Shown: in pieces, positions 44,790-54,601 of the stretch
Position numbering within the stretch: position 1 is the first letter of the stretch
Layout of the letters: every line of letters begins with the position of its first letter
NCBI RefSeq assembly: GCF_003056405.1
Contig: NZ_PYVZ01000015.1
Location: 1 to 64,000, forward strand
Origin: Devosia indica
GTDB taxonomy: Bacteria > Pseudomonadota > Alphaproteobacteria > Rhizobiales > Devosiaceae
DNA length: 64,000 bases
Reading direction: 5' to 3'
Notes under the pieces: model-generated
Told to the model about the DNA's origin: nothing
The model's input: the letters and a program-made list of their open reading frames with translations, nothing else
The model's database searches: none
Position numbers and translations under genes: made by a program

Positions 44790-46271
44790 ATGTATTCGAC
44801 TGATGGGATTACCAGAATCAATGCCAGCGCCGCATTCGGCGATATGCCCTGGGATCGGAACATTTTCGGGCACTTCATCGAGCATTTTCACACCCAGATC
44901 TATGGCGGCATCTTCGATCTCGGATCGCCTCTCTCCGACGAAAACGGCTTCCGGATGGATGTCATCGAGGCCCTCCGGGAATTGCGCCTGCCCATCATGC
45001 GCTGGCCCGGAGGCAATTATGTCTCCGACCACCACTGGTACGAGGCGGTCGGACCATCGCGCATTGCATCATACAACAAGGCGTGGCGGGTTGAGGAGCC
45101 CAACACGTTCGGCACCGATGAGTTCATAAAATGGTGCGAATTGGTGGGATGCGAGCCCTATATCTGCACCAATGGCGGCAATGGCACCGCGGAAGAGATG
45201 AGCAATTGGGTGGAATATTGCAACGGCCACCTCAAGACACGCTATGCCGAGCAGCGCCGGATGAATGGAAGCCCGGAACCGTTTGGCGTCAAATTCTGGG
45301 GTATCGGTAACGAAAGCTATGGCGACTGGCAGATCGGTGCCAAGACGGCGGCCGAGTGGGGGCCCTATGTCGCCGAATCCGCCAAGATGATGCGGGCCGT
45401 CGACGAGAACATCGTGTTGTCGGCGGCCGCGGTCCCCGACGCTGAGTGGACGCTGTCGCTGCTCAAGTCAGCCGGTCGCTACCTCAATCTGGTATCCATC
45501 CATGGTTATTGGGACCAGATTCATCAGGTCGAGGCTCCCAGCGACTACCTGACCGCCATGATGCAGACGGAAAAGCCGGCGCGCATGATCGAGGAGACGC
45601 GTCACGTGATCGGCGCTGCCGGATTGACGGGAAAGGTCCGGATTGCTTTCGACGAGTGGAACCTGCGCGGCTGGCATCATCCCAATGGCAACAGCCAGGA
45701 CAAGATCGACGCACGCGCGCTCAACGACGTTCCTACTACCTATACGATGGCGGACGCGATTTTTTCCGCGGGGTTCCTCAATGCATGCCTGAAAAATGCC
45801 GACATTGTCGCCATGGCCAACGTGGCGCCCAGTGTGAACACACGTGGTCCGCTTTTCGTGCATCCGCAAGGGATCGTCCGCCGCACCACCTTCCACGCGA
45901 TGAAACTGTATGCCGAACACATCCGGGAAAGGATTTTGGCGACAGTGACCAGCGCACCCGCCTTGACGCACCACGGTAATACTGTTTCATCGGTCGATGC
46001 CTTGGTGAGCGTCGATGTCGATGGGGCCACCGTGACAATCATCAACCGTGACCCGGAACGTGAGGCGGACTGCGCTATCGACATTAATGGCCGGGAACTG
46101 AAGGGTGAATGGCAAGGAGAGTTGTTGACCGCTGCGTCTCCCGATGACTTCAATTCGATTGAGCGGCCAGAAAGTGTTGTACCTCGTACTGTAACCCTCA
46201 TCGATGACGGGGGCAGGTACCGAGTGCCCCCACACTCGATAGTGATGTTGCATATGTCGGCCACCAGGTGA
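44790..46271 (+). CDS. Alpha-L-arabinofuranosidase, GH51
   Basis: A 493-residue intracellular enzyme from ATG 44790; no signal peptide. The family landmarks are GHFIEHFHTQIYGGIFD near the start, MRWPGGNYVSDHHW, the acid/base Glu175 in WGIGNESYG and the nucleophile Glu289 in AFDEWN. The C-terminal beta-sandwich (from about residue 385) ends with PPHSIVMLHM. It removes arabinofuranosyl units from imported arabinoxylo- or arabino-oligosaccharides with retention of configuration. As the last gene of locus C it defines the likely diet of that transporter. Confidence 0.93.
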   Translation: MYSTDGITRINASAAFGDMPWDRNIFGHFIEHFHTQIYGGIFDLGSPLSDENGFRMDVIEALRELRLPIMRWPGGNYVSDHHWYEAVGPSRIASYNKAWRVEEPNTFGTDEFIKWCELVGCEPYICTNGGNGTAEEMSNWVEYCNGHLKTRYAEQRRMNGSPEPFGVKFWGIGNESYGDWQIGAKTAAEWGPYVAESAKMMRAVDENIVLSAAAVPDAEWTLSLLKSAGRYLNLVSIHGYWDQIHQVEAPSDYLTAMMQTEKPARMIEETRHVIGAAGLTGKVRIAFDEWNLRGWHHPNGNSQDKIDARALNDVPTTYTMADAIFSAGFLNACLKNADIVAMANVAPSVNTRGPLFVHPQGIVRRTTFHAMKLYAEHIRERILATVTSAPALTHHGNTVSSVDALVSVDVDGATVTIINRDPEREADCAIDINGRELKGEWQGELLTAASPDDFNSIERPESVVPRTVTLIDDGGRYRVPPHSIVMLHMSATR

Positions 46272-46831
46272 ACAGGATCGCTCCTGGACAGCGCCTGCCA
46301 GCCGACCCCATTCTGAAGTCCGCTAATCGTGTGGACAGCTTCCATTTCCGACGGTCAGCTGTCGGCCCCAGGTCTGCCCTTTCCCCTAGCTCAGCTAAAG
46401 ACCGGAATGGGGTCGAATGCTGATCGGCGAGCTTCGCTCGTTTTAGGAATGGGTGAGATAGACAGGAGGAGTGGTTGGTTGAAAAAACCAAAAATTATCT
46501 GGTTATTTCAATACAATAGGTGTTCGCAGTTTTGTTCTGACCGGCGCGCCCTGGCGGCCCCAGTCAGTCGAAGTTGCTAGGGCCTCAGCAGATCAGGATG
46601 TCGTCTGACCTCCGTGGTGTCAGAGAGTGGTCAAAAGACTCGCCCCGCCGCCCCCAGGCGCAAGATCGAGACGGGACGCGCTTGGCGGGCCGCAGACAGA
46701 TGGCTCTGGAGTTCTCAGAGCCGCGGCTGCCCGTGTCGCGCTGTCCCAGAGTGAGCGCAATCTGCAAGGCCGCGATGGCCGGCCCTATGGTGATGGGGGC
46801 GGACATTTAGTCGGCCCACAATCTGGTGCTG
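46272..46831. other. 560-bp gene-free junction between loci C and D
   Basis: Between the converging loci C and D. No frame looks like a gene. An AT-rich patch (about 46475-46515), including TTGGTT-gaaaa-AACCAA (46475-46491), contrasts with GC-rich sides. The right half contains short open frames in several phases without family character. It probably holds terminators for both operons plus decayed DNA. Confidence 0.5.
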
Positions 46832-47911
46832 TCAGCGCTGGAGGTGTACGCCAGCCGTGTCGAAGACGGCCGCCTTTTCGGGCAGAAAGCCGACTTTGAG
46901 TGTTTGTCCAATGCTGCATTCGGTATCGCCGTCCAGAGCAACGATGAGATGCTGGCCATTGGACAGGGCTAGGTTGACGATGGTTTCATTACCCAATTGT
47001 TCGACCAGGGTGACCGTGCCGGAAAAGGCCCCATCCTCCATTAGCCGGAAATCATAGGGGCGCACGCCAAGGGTCAGCCTGTCCCCCGCTTTCACTCCCG
47101 AGCCGGAAACCGGCACGGTCTGGGTCGCCATGACCGGGCTTGCGAGCCGCAGTGAGACATTGTCCCCGCCTTCAACCGTGACATCGATGAAGTTCATCTT
47201 GGGAGAACCGATAAAACCTGCGACGAACAGATTTGCCGGCCGATGATAAAGCTCCAGCGGAGATCCGACCTGTTGCACGACGCCGCCATTGAGAACAACG
47301 ATCTTGTCGGCCAGCGTCATGGCCTCCACCTGATCGTGCGTCACATAAATCATGGTGGCACCCAGGTCTCGGTGGAGCTTGGAGATTTCCATCCGCATAT
47401 CCATGCGGAGCGACGCATCCAGGTTCGAGAGCGGCTCGTCGAACAAAAACACCTCAGGCTGCCGGACGATTGCGCGTCCAATGGCGACGCGCTGGCGTTG
47501 CCCGCCCGAGAGTTGAGCCGGCTTGCGGTCGAGCAAATGCTCCATCTGCAGGATTCGGGCGGCCTCGCGGATCTTGGCGTCCCGCTCGTCCTTGGGCGTC
47601 TTCTTGAGCCGCAACCCGAAGCCGACATTGTCGTAAACGCTCATATGCGGGTAGAGCGCATAGGACTGGAACACCATAGCCACGCCGCGATCGCGCGGCT
47701 GCACGCCGTTGACGACTTTGTCGCCAATTTTCAGCTCCCCACCGGTGATGTCTTCCAGGCCCGCAATCATACGCAGTAGCGTGGACTTGCCGCAGCCGGA
47801 CGGGCCGACAAACACCACGAACTCGCCGTGCTCGATCTCGAGGTCGACGCCCTTGATAACTTCGACCTTGCCATAGGTCTTGCGGATTTGAGTGAGGCTC
47901 AAGCCGGCCAT
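46832..47911 (-). CDS. Sugar ABC transporter ATPase (MalK/UgpC-like)
   Basis: A 359-residue ATPase with Walker [10 protein letters not shown], signature [14 protein letters not shown], Walker [12 protein letters not shown], switch His in [10 protein letters not shown] and a C-terminal OB-type domain with [10 protein letters not shown]. Last gene of the minus-strand locus D, 17 bp after the glycosidase gene and behind an aaggaga site. It drives the permeases at 48947-50910. Confidence 0.93.
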   Translation of the reverse strand: MAGLSLTQIRKTYGKVEVIKGVDLEIEHGEFVVFVGPSGCGKSTLLRMIAGLEDITGGELKIGDKVVNGVQPRDRGVAMVFQSYALYPHMSVYDNVGFGLRLKKTPKDERDAKIREAARILQMEHLLDRKPAQLSGGQRQRVAIGRAIVRQPEVFLFDEPLSNLDASLRMDMRMEISKLHRDLGATMIYVTHDQVEAMTLADKIVVLNGGVVQQVGSPLELYHRPANLFVAGFIGSPKMNFIDVTVEGGDNVSLRLASPVMATQTVPVSGSGVKAGDRLTLGVRPYDFRLMEDGAFSGTVTLVEQLGNETIVNLALSNGQHLIVALDGDTECSIGQTLKVGFLPEKAAVFDTAGVHLQR

Positions 47912-47928
47912 GGTGATCTCCTTGTGCC

Positions 47929-48921
47929 CTAGACCTTGGCGCCTGGTGGAAGCTTGTCGAGTTCGGTATGCAGGAGTCCGTCGGCATCTATGCGCACCGG
48001 AATGGGGTCCGAGACCTGACCGATGAACGAGCCGTCTGCCGCGTCATGTCGGAAGCCCATGAAGACCAGGCCCTTGTCAGTCTCGACGATCTTGCCGGCA
48101 TAGCGGCTGCCCTGCGCGCCATCAAAGAAGGCGCCGGGCGCGACCTCCCAGGGACCGAAGGGATCGTCTGCCATCAGATAGTGCGTGCCGCGCACCGGCG
48201 GTTCCGGATTGAGGCGCTTATAGGCCTCGGACCAGTGCGAGCCGTCCGTGCAGAACAGCATGTACCATTTGCCGTTTGCCTCAAAGACCTGCGGCACTTC
48301 CATCTGCCCGAACATGCCACCGGCATAAACGGGCGGCCGCAATGTCCAGGTGTAAAGATCGGGCGAGGTGGCAAAGCCGATAGTGCCGCCAGCATTGGGC
48401 TCGGCGACACCGGGACGGCGGGCAACGAAATACATGACCCAACCATCGCCCTTGGGGTTCTTCATCACCCAAGGATCGCGGAAGGCGCGGTCGTGCCAGT
48501 GGCCCGGGGTATATTCTTCATAGTCCGGGCCCGAAATATCGAGCGCCAGGCCATCGCCGACACGGGTCCAATTGTGCCCGTCGGTCGAGGTCGCGTGACC
48601 CAGGCGCTGCTTCATGCCCTCTTCGGCATGCTCGGTGCCGGTATAGAAGAGGTGCCAAAGACCGGTTTCGTCCCGCAGCGTCGAGCCGGTCCAGGTCGTC
48701 CAGTCGTCCCAGGCCACAGGGTCGGCCGGTTTGAACGTGGTGCCCAGATGTGTCCAGTTGACCAGGTCCTTGGACACCGCATGCCCCTGGGTTACGTGGC
48801 GATGCCGCATGTCAGGATGGGCCAGCGTGTTGTCAGCCTGCAGGAAATAGGCGTGATAGTCCACACCGTCGCGGTAAATCCAGAAGTCCCAAATCCATTT
48901 GTCTTTTAGTGCGATAACCAA
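47929..48921 (-). CDS. Five-bladed beta-propeller glycosidase (GH32/GH43/GH68-like)
   Basis: A 330-residue cytoplasmic glycosidase, no signal peptide. Motifs fit the propeller clans: the nucleophile-region [10 protein letters not shown] near residue 9, [10 protein letters not shown] (the RDP triplet) near 143, and the acid/base glutamate in [20 protein letters not shown] near 202. RDP and the overall order are closest to GH32/GH68 beta-fructosidases, but GH43/GH130-like activity cannot be excluded. The start appears to be TTG 48921, with a poor ribosome site. It sits inside locus D and probably hydrolyses the imported sugar, perhaps a fructoside. Confidence 0.75.
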   Translation of the reverse strand: MVIALKDKWIWDFWIYRDGVDYHAYFLQADNTLAHPDMRHRHVTQGHAVSKDLVNWTHLGTTFKPADPVAWDDWTTWTGSTLRDETGLWHLFYTGTEHAEEGMKQRLGHATSTDGHNWTRVGDGLALDISGPDYEEYTPGHWHDRAFRDPWVMKNPKGDGWVMYFVARRPGVAEPNAGGTIGFATSPDLYTWTLRPPVYAGGMFGQMEVPQVFEANGKWYMLFCTDGSHWSEAYKRLNPEPPVRGTHYLMADDPFGPWEVAPGAFFDGAQGSRYAGKIVETDKGLVFMGFRHDAADGSFIGQVSDPIPVRIDADGLLHTELDKLPPGAKV

Positions 48922-48946
48922 AATCGTAGCTTTCGTAAGTGGTGTT

Positions 48947-49825
48947 TCAGCCCTTGATGCCGGTGGAGGCGATCGAGGTGATGAAGGCGCGCTGGAGGAA
49001 GAGATAGAAGGCGAGCACCGGCAGGGTGATCATGGACAAGTAAGCCATCACCTCGCCCCAGGCGGTATTAAGCTGGAAGAAGTATTGCAGCCCAACCATC
49101 ACCGGCCGGTACTGTTCGGACTGCGTGACCATCAGCGGCCAGAGATACTGGTTGTACATGGCCAGGAACTTGAGGATCGCGGCAGTGGCAAAGACCGGAC
49201 CGGATATCGGCACGATGACCAAGCTATAGACCTGGAACCAGCTCGCGCCGTCCAGGCGCGCTGCCTCGATCAGCTCCTTGGGCAAGTCGCGGAAGAATTG
49301 CACGAAGAGGAAAATGGTCAGCGCATCGGCCAGAAACGGCACGATCTGCACGTGATAGGTGTTGAGCCAACCCCAGGTGATACCATCGCTGCCCAGCCAG
49401 GGCAGGGCATTGACCACCATCAGCATGGGCACGGCGATGGTCTCGAAAGGTACGATCAGTGTCGCGATAATGATCGATAAGACAATGCTTTTGCCGCGGA
49501 ATTCGAGGAATGCGAAGGCAAAAGCCGCCATCGAGCACAGGAACAGCGAGCCGATTACGGTGATGGCCGTGACCAGGATCGAGTTGAAAACGAAGAGCCC
49601 CACCGGCGCGCGCTCGAACGCGGCAAAGTAATTGTCCAGCGACACATCACCCACTGGCAGGAAGGCATTGAACGAGGAGGTGTCGCGCAACAATTGCGCG
49701 TCCGGCTTGAACGAGCTGACCACCATGAAAACGATGGGGAAGACGAAGACCAGAGCCACCAGGATCAGTAGCAGATATTTCAGGCTCGTCTTGAGGTTCT
49801 GGTTGGGCGAAGTGACGGCAGCCAT
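48947..49825 (-). CDS. Sugar ABC transporter permease (MalG-like)
   Basis: A 292-residue six-helix permease with the EAA motif EAARLDGASWFQVYSLVIVP near residue 188. It starts 2 bp after the stop of the other permease and ends 25 bp before the glycosidase gene. Part of the locus D importer. Confidence 0.92.
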   Translation of the reverse strand: MAAVTSPNQNLKTSLKYLLLILVALVFVFPIVFMVVSSFKPDAQLLRDTSSFNAFLPVGDVSLDNYFAAFERAPVGLFVFNSILVTAITVIGSLFLCSMAAFAFAFLEFRGKSIVLSIIIATLIVPFETIAVPMLMVVNALPWLGSDGITWGWLNTYHVQIVPFLADALTIFLFVQFFRDLPKELIEAARLDGASWFQVYSLVIVPISGPVFATAAILKFLAMYNQYLWPLMVTQSEQYRPVMVGLQYFFQLNTAWGEVMAYLSMITLPVLAFYLFLQRAFITSIASTGIKG

Positions 49826-49827
49826 GG

Positions 49828-50910
49828 TCAGCGCTCCCTTGTGACGTATCGCTGGAAGAGAGATATTGCGAGCACGATCAGGAACAGCAGCACCGATATG
49901 GCCGAGCCACCGGCAATGTTCTGCTGCTCATAACCGCGCGTGACCGCCTGGAACACCAGGGTCTGCGTACTATCGAGCGGACCGCCATTGGTCATCACGT
50001 CAATCTGGGCAAAGAGCGCAAAGGCCTGCATGGTGATGACGACGAGGATCAAGACGGCGGTATTGCGCAGCCCCGGCCAGGTCACAAAGCGGAATTTCTG
50101 CCAGGCCGTGGCCCCCTCGATATCGGCGGCCTCATAGAGGGTGAGCGGGATGTTCTGCAGACCCGCCAGCCAGATCACCATGTGAAAGCCCACTGCCTGC
50201 CAGATCGACATGACGATGATGGCGAACATGGCCGTGTCGGGATTGCCAAGCCAATCGATGGGCTGGAACTGCCCGAAACTGAGAAATTGCAGGAGGTTGT
50301 TCAAAAGCCCGCTGCGCCCGTCATAAATGAAGCGCCAGAGCAGCGACACGACCACGATCGAGACCACTACAGGCATGAAATAGACGGTTCGGAAAACGTT
50401 AATGCCGCGCAGTTTCTGGTTGATCATCAGGGCCAGCAAGAGCGCAATCCCTGATTGCAGCGGCGCCACCACCGCCACGAAGAACAGCGTATTGGTGAGA
50501 GCCTTCATGAAAACGAGGTCACGGGCAAGGACCAGCACCTTGCTCTCGCCCCAGCTCCAGCCGAACCATTCTCGCATGCCCTCAAGCTGGGGATAGTCCG
50601 GATTGTTTCGGGTGAACTCGCGCACCCGCGGATAGCTCAATTCGCCAGTCTCGCTGACAATGAGGCTGCCGTCTTCGGTCCGCTCAGGCTCCAGCACCAG
50701 CGCGCCCACGCCCAGCAATTGCTCGAAATTGCTGGTTCCCACGAACTGGGTCGGATTGGGTGAAATCAGGCGCTGATTGGTGAAGGAGAACCAGAAGGCC
50801 AAAAGAAAGGGCACGATCAGGAACAGGGTCACCAGAGCCAGGGCCGGACCACTCATCAGCCAGCCGGCCAGCGAGTGGGACTGCAGCGATTTGGTTCTTG
50901 TCGGACGCAT
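49828..50910 (-). CDS. Sugar ABC transporter permease (MalF-like) with periplasmic insert
   Basis: A 360-residue permease. After helix 1 it carries about 80 extra residues (ALVLEPERTEDGSLIVSE to EGMREWFGWSWGESK) that should form a periplasmic loop, longer than in the loci B and C permeases. The EAA motif is EAADIEGATAWQKFRFVTWPGL near residue 270. Such loops in MalF touch the binding protein. Partner of the permease at 48947-49825. Confidence 0.9.
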   Translation of the reverse strand: MRPTRTKSLQSHSLAGWLMSGPALALVTLFLIVPFLLAFWFSFTNQRLISPNPTQFVGTSNFEQLLGVGALVLEPERTEDGSLIVSETGELSYPRVREFTRNNPDYPQLEGMREWFGWSWGESKVLVLARDLVFMKALTNTLFFVAVVAPLQSGIALLLALMINQKLRGINVFRTVYFMPVVVSIVVVSLLWRFIYDGRSGLLNNLLQFLSFGQFQPIDWLGNPDTAMFAIIVMSIWQAVGFHMVIWLAGLQNIPLTLYEAADIEGATAWQKFRFVTWPGLRNTAVLILVVITMQAFALFAQIDVMTNGGPLDSTQTLVFQAVTRGYEQQNIAGGSAISVLLFLIVLAISLFQRYVTRER

Positions 50911-50939
50911 GGTTGACCTGCCTTGGGACGCGCGGGGTA

Positions 50940-50967
50940 GGCCGGTCCGGATGTCTCCGGGCCGGCC
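50940..50967 (-). terminator. Stem-loop after the locus D binding-protein gene
   Basis: GGCCGGTCCGG (50940-50950) pairs with CCGGGCCGGCC (50957-50967) with one internal mismatch and a 6-nt loop. It lies in the 74-bp gap between the binding-protein gene and the first permease, read on the minus strand. Confidence 0.6.
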
Positions 50968-50984
50968 GGGCTCGGGAGGGGGAC

Positions 50985-52253
50985 CTATTGAGCCGTGGCG
51001 TAGTTGTTGTTGCGGGCGATGTCGTCATTGATGGCATCGGTCGCCGCATCGAGCGCATCGACCACGTCAGCGCCATTGGCGATGTCCGAAAGCGCCTTGC
51101 GGAATTCGAGCGCCTGGAACACATATCCCGGGGTCACCGGACGCAATGTCGCCTGGGCTTCCGAGAGGCCATAGAAGACTTCAAGCGGTCCGCCTTCCTT
51201 GTAGTTCTCGGTCATTGCCGCTGCTTCGGCCGTGGCAGGGATGAGGCCAATACCGTCGGAGAAGGCCGCCAGATATTCGGGCTGAAGCGCGAACTCGATA
51301 AAGGCGCTCGCGCCCTCGGGATGCTCGGAGGTCGCCGATACGCCGAACTGCCAGGAAGCGCCGCCGATCTTGGGACCAGTGCCGAAATCGGGCGCGGGCA
51401 GGAAGAGAACATCATCGCCCAGAGCATTGAGCGTATTCACCGCTACCCAATTGCCGTTCCACTGCAGGGCGTAGTCCCCGTCGATGAAGCCGGTTTCATG
51501 GTCCGCCATGTCCTGACTGGTGCCCGGAGCATATTCATTGGTGAACAGGCTCTGCCACCATTCGCCGAATTCGATGGCCGCATCACCATTGAGCGCGCCT
51601 TCGGCGGTCTGGTAGGACGAGCGGTCAACCATGTCGCCGCCAAAGCTCCACAGGAACGGACCAAAGGCATAGGGATACCATTCGCCCTGATCGGCCATGC
51701 CCAGGTTCAGCGGATATTCGAATTCGCCCGATTCCTTGAGGGTGGCGAGGATTTCGTCGAACTCTTCGCGGGTCCAGGGCTCATCGAGCGTTGGAATGCG
51801 GATGTCGAATTTTTCAAGCGTCGACCGGCGCGCATACATGGCAATGGCCGCGTCCCACAGGCCAACCGAATAGACTTCGCCATTATATTTGCCGATCGCA
51901 CCAGGCAGGAAACCGTCAAGGGCGCCCTCGGAGAGTTGCAGCGGCTGCATATAGCCCGCCCAGGCCCAGTTGGGCATGACCGGTCCATCCACATCGATGA
52001 TGTCGGGCAGATTGCCGGCCACGGCCGCGGCGACGACCGAGTCGTTATAGGCCGCCTGCGGGAATTCCTGCAGCGTGACAGTCCAGTCGGACTGGGACCC
52101 GTTGAAATCGGAGATAATTGTGTTGATCAGGTCGCGTTCAACGGTGCTGCCGGCGCCGTGATACCACATGGTCAGCTCGGTCTGCGCGAAAGCGGCAGTG
52201 CTCATCGCCGTGGCGATGGCGAGGCTGGTCGTCAAAAGACGTAGGGACTTCAT
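50985..52253 (-). CDS. ABC transporter extracellular solute-binding protein, family 1
   Basis: A 422-residue binding protein with a signal peptide ending STAAFAQ (residue 24). Mature features: LTMWYHGAGSTVERDL, AAVAGNLPDIIDVDGP, ALQWNGNWVAVNTL and GGASWQFGVSATSEHPEGA. It binds the sugar for the locus D permeases. Its ATG overlaps the stop of the LacI gene (ATGA at 52250-52253), so regulator and binding protein are translated together. Confidence 0.92.
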   Translation of the reverse strand: MKSLRLLTTSLAIATAMSTAAFAQTELTMWYHGAGSTVERDLINTIISDFNGSQSDWTVTLQEFPQAAYNDSVVAAAVAGNLPDIIDVDGPVMPNWAWAGYMQPLQLSEGALDGFLPGAIGKYNGEVYSVGLWDAAIAMYARRSTLEKFDIRIPTLDEPWTREEFDEILATLKESGEFEYPLNLGMADQGEWYPYAFGPFLWSFGGDMVDRSSYQTAEGALNGDAAIEFGEWWQSLFTNEYAPGTSQDMADHETGFIDGDYALQWNGNWVAVNTLNALGDDVLFLPAPDFGTGPKIGGASWQFGVSATSEHPEGASAFIEFALQPEYLAAFSDGIGLIPATAEAAAMTENYKEGGPLEVFYGLSEAQATLRPVTPGYVFQALEFRKALSDIANGADVVDALDAATDAINDDIARNNNYATAQ

Positions 52254-53326
52254 GTTTCTTTCCTCCTTGAACTCAATTGCGTGACATTGGCGTCACGGGT
52301 TTGGACGCTTTCGCGCCAGGCGACCGGAGCAGAGACCAGTTCGCGGTTCGGCTCGTTGGGTTTGGTGGTGCCGCTTATGATGCGCAGCAGCTTGTCGGCG
52401 GCCCGCGCGCCCATGGCGGCGTAGGGCAACTCGGCGCTGCTCAGGCCCGGATGGAGATGTTCGGCGATCATGCGATAATCGTCATAGCCGGCGACGGACA
52501 TCTGCTGGGGAATGCTCACCCCGCGATCGCGCAACAGGCCATAGACGCGCATGGCCATCTTGTCGTTGGCGCAACAGATCACTGTCGGTTCCGCCTTGAG
52601 CACGCGATCGAGCGCGTCCCAGAGCAGATCGAATTCATGGGTTGTGCTGGGCAGGGCGCCCACCTGAACCAGCCCTTCATCGACCGCAATGCCATTGTCC
52701 CGATGGGCGCGGCGATAGCCGGCAACGCGCAGATCGCAAGCCACATAGTGTTCGGGCAGGGTGAGATAGGCGATCCTTTGGTGGCCGCGCCGGATCAGGC
52801 CGTCGACCAGGGCATATTGGGCGCCTTCATCGTCCGGCAGGACGCAGGGCGTCTCCTGGGCGTCAAAGCAGTTGACCAGAACGATCGGCCGGTCCCTCAG
52901 GGACGCAGGCAGGCTGACTTCACGGTGGTACTCGGCCACATAAAGGATGCCCTCGACCCGGTGCTCACGGAAGGTCTGCAAGAGGGTCGGAATGCGCTCG
53001 GCCTGGCCACCGCTATCGGCAACAAGCAGGGTGCGGTTGGACTGGTCGATGACACGCTGCGCGCCCTGGACGAGATAGATTTCGGGTAGGCCCGCATCTT
53101 CGAAGTGATGGGTTGAACTGATGGCGCCCGTAATCATGCCGATCAGGCCCGAGCGTTGCGAGCGCATGGTGCGGGCAGCACTGGAGGGGACATAGTTGAG
53201 CGCCGCCATGGCCTGCTTGACGGCCTCGCGCGTTGCCTGGTTGACCGGCGCATCGCCGTTCATCACCCGGCTCACCGTCTTGGGTGAGACCCCTGCAGCC
53301 TTGGCAACATCATAAATCGTGGCCAC
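52250..53326 (-). CDS. LacI-family transcriptional regulator
   Basis: A 358-residue LacI-type repressor. The start chosen is GTG 53326 (six bases after ggaggagg), giving MATIYDVAKAAGVSPKTVSRVMNG at the HTH; the longer frame to 53359 adds residues before the natural start. Hinge: LNYVPSSAARTMRS. Ligand domain is full length, with ICCANDKMAMRVYGLLRDRGV and SVAGYDDYRM. It heads locus D and probably binds the tandem operator at 53415-53442, which would make it autoregulated. The operon is therefore LacI-SBP-permease-permease-glycosidase-ATPase. Confidence 0.93.
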   Translation of the reverse strand: MATIYDVAKAAGVSPKTVSRVMNGDAPVNQATREAVKQAMAALNYVPSSAARTMRSQRSGLIGMITGAISSTHHFEDAGLPEIYLVQGAQRVIDQSNRTLLVADSGGQAERIPTLLQTFREHRVEGILYVAEYHREVSLPASLRDRPIVLVNCFDAQETPCVLPDDEGAQYALVDGLIRRGHQRIAYLTLPEHYVACDLRVAGYRRAHRDNGIAVDEGLVQVGALPSTTHEFDLLWDALDRVLKAEPTVICCANDKMAMRVYGLLRDRGVSIPQQMSVAGYDDYRMIAEHLHPGLSSAELPYAAMGARAADKLLRIISGTTKPNEPNRELVSAPVAWRESVQTRDANVTQLSSRRKET

Positions 53327-53414
53327 GTCATTCCTCCTCCGGTTGAACTGATGCCCCACTCTAGACGCTCTGGTCGGTTGGGAAACGGTTCACCGTGATG
53401 CCGCAGGTGTTCTA

Positions 53415-53442
53415 TGACACCGATGTCATGACATCGGTGTCA
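53415..53442. promoter_or_regulatory. Tandem LacI-type operators forming a 28-bp perfect palindrome
   Basis: TGACACCGATGTCA and TGACATCGGTGTCA abut to make a perfect 28-bp palindrome. Each 14-mer resembles the TGACACCGGTGTCA-type site of alphaproteobacterial LacI regulators. It lies 89 bp upstream of the locus D LacI start, so likely the repression site of that operon. Confidence 0.8.
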
Positions 53443-53612
53443 CAAATGCAGGAGGAAGCCTCCTGTGTCAAGCGCTTTGCTGCAAGATGACCACTCGATG
53501 GCCCGATGGCGGTCTCGTCAGGAGCCGAAGACGGTCTTTCTAAACACTTTGATTGCTTTACAGCGCGCAGGCCAAAATGGTTTAATTCCCTGCGGTTGAG
53601 GGAGCTGCGCAA

Positions 53613-53978
53613 ATGAGATCTTGCCTTGTGGCCGTGTTGTCGATTGTCTTTGTTTCGACGGCTGGCGCGGTTTGCGATTTCTGCAATCCGAGCATTCGCC
53701 TCAACGAGCGTGTCGCTGCCTGTTTTTCAGAACAGTTCGAAGCCGAACTGGTCCGGCTCGAAACGGAGGGCCGGGGGTTTGTCCTGGTCGACCTGACCCA
53801 GTGCGTTGACGAAAAGACACGTGGGCTTCCCGGCGCCAATACAGATCGGGACAGCGAGGTGATCGACACCTCTTTTGTGGCCGATGAGGCCGCACTGCGC
53901 TGTATCAATGCAGAGATCGGCCGGCTGGCCGGCTCGCTTGATCCGGTGGTCCGGCTGGACCTGACCGCATGCCCCTAG
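53613..53978 (+). CDS. Small secreted cysteine-containing protein, first gene of the CHAT unit
   Basis: A 121-residue protein with a signal peptide (CLVAVLSIVFVSTAGAV, cleavage near residue 19). The mature part has five cysteines (CDFCNPS, AACFSE, LTQCVDE, LRCIN, LTACP), suited to disulfides in the periplasm. It has two parallel segments: GFVLVDLTQC with an RGLP turn, and VVRLDLTACP. A gaggga site precedes ATG 53613. It overlaps the next gene by 10 bases. No family recognised; position suggests it is a partner of the exported CHAT protein. Confidence 0.7.
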   Translation: MRSCLVAVLSIVFVSTAGAVCDFCNPSIRLNERVAACFSEQFEAELVRLETEGRGFVLVDLTQCVDEKTRGLPGANTDRDSEVIDTSFVADEAALRCINAEIGRLAGSLDPVVRLDLTACP

Positions 53979-54601
53979 ATCTGCTAGAAAAGGCCACCGC
54001 AAACAACAGCGAGGCAGAGCCTGCCTCTGAGCCCAGGCAAAAAAACGGATGGCTCGCCCGCGCTGACAGTCTGCTATCGCCCATTATCAAGATCTTCGCC
54101 GTCATCGCAGTCCTGGCGGGCGCCCTTGAGTATTTCCAGCACGTGCAGGACAACCGGATCGAACGCTCGCTGGCCGAGGTTGAGAACTGGGATGGCGGCG
54201 GCTATCGCGCTGCCTATGGCGAGCTTAACGCCATTATCTGGCCCTTCTATCAGCAACAGGCAGAGTTCATCGCGGATCTGAGGCCGGATCAGCAGGCACT
54301 GATTTATGCCAATATCGGCGAGCGTGTGACCGGTCAGGATGACCAGTTCGATGCCCAGGCCGACCGGCTGGTCGACGATCTCTTCTACTTCTTCGATCGA
54401 ATTGCTCTATGTGCCCACCAGCGGATCTGTGATTTTGATGTCCTCAATGCCTTTTTGGGCACCGAGGTGATCGATTTCTGGCGTTATTTTTCCGAATATG
54501 CAGAGCGACGGCGTGACGCGGGCTATGGGAATTACGGCCTTTGGACCGAGCGCTTTGCCAAGGCCGAAATCGCGAGGGCGTCTTGGCTGCTCGGCTTCTA
54601 A
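53969..54601 (+). CDS. Membrane-anchored protein of the CHAT unit (DUF4760-like)
   Basis: A 210-residue protein with a cytoplasmic N-tail of about 35 residues, one membrane helix (about 37-57, SPIIKIFAVIAVLAGALEYF) and a helical C-terminal domain. The C-terminal part (LFYFFDRIALCAHQRICDFD, VIDFWRYF) resembles membrane-anchored DUF4760 proteins, a loose match. The positive-inside rule places the domain in the periplasm, on the side of the exported CHAT protein. It overlaps both neighbours (10 and 19 bases), which argues for one functional unit. Confidence 0.65.
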   Translation: MPLDLLEKATANNSEAEPASEPRQKNGWLARADSLLSPIIKIFAVIAVLAGALEYFQHVQDNRIERSLAEVENWDGGGYRAAYGELNAIIWPFYQQQAEFIADLRPDQQALIYANIGERVTGQDDQFDAQADRLVDDLFYFFDRIALCAHQRICDFDVLNAFLGTEVIDFWRYFSEYAERRRDAGYGNYGLWTERFAKAEIARASWLLGF

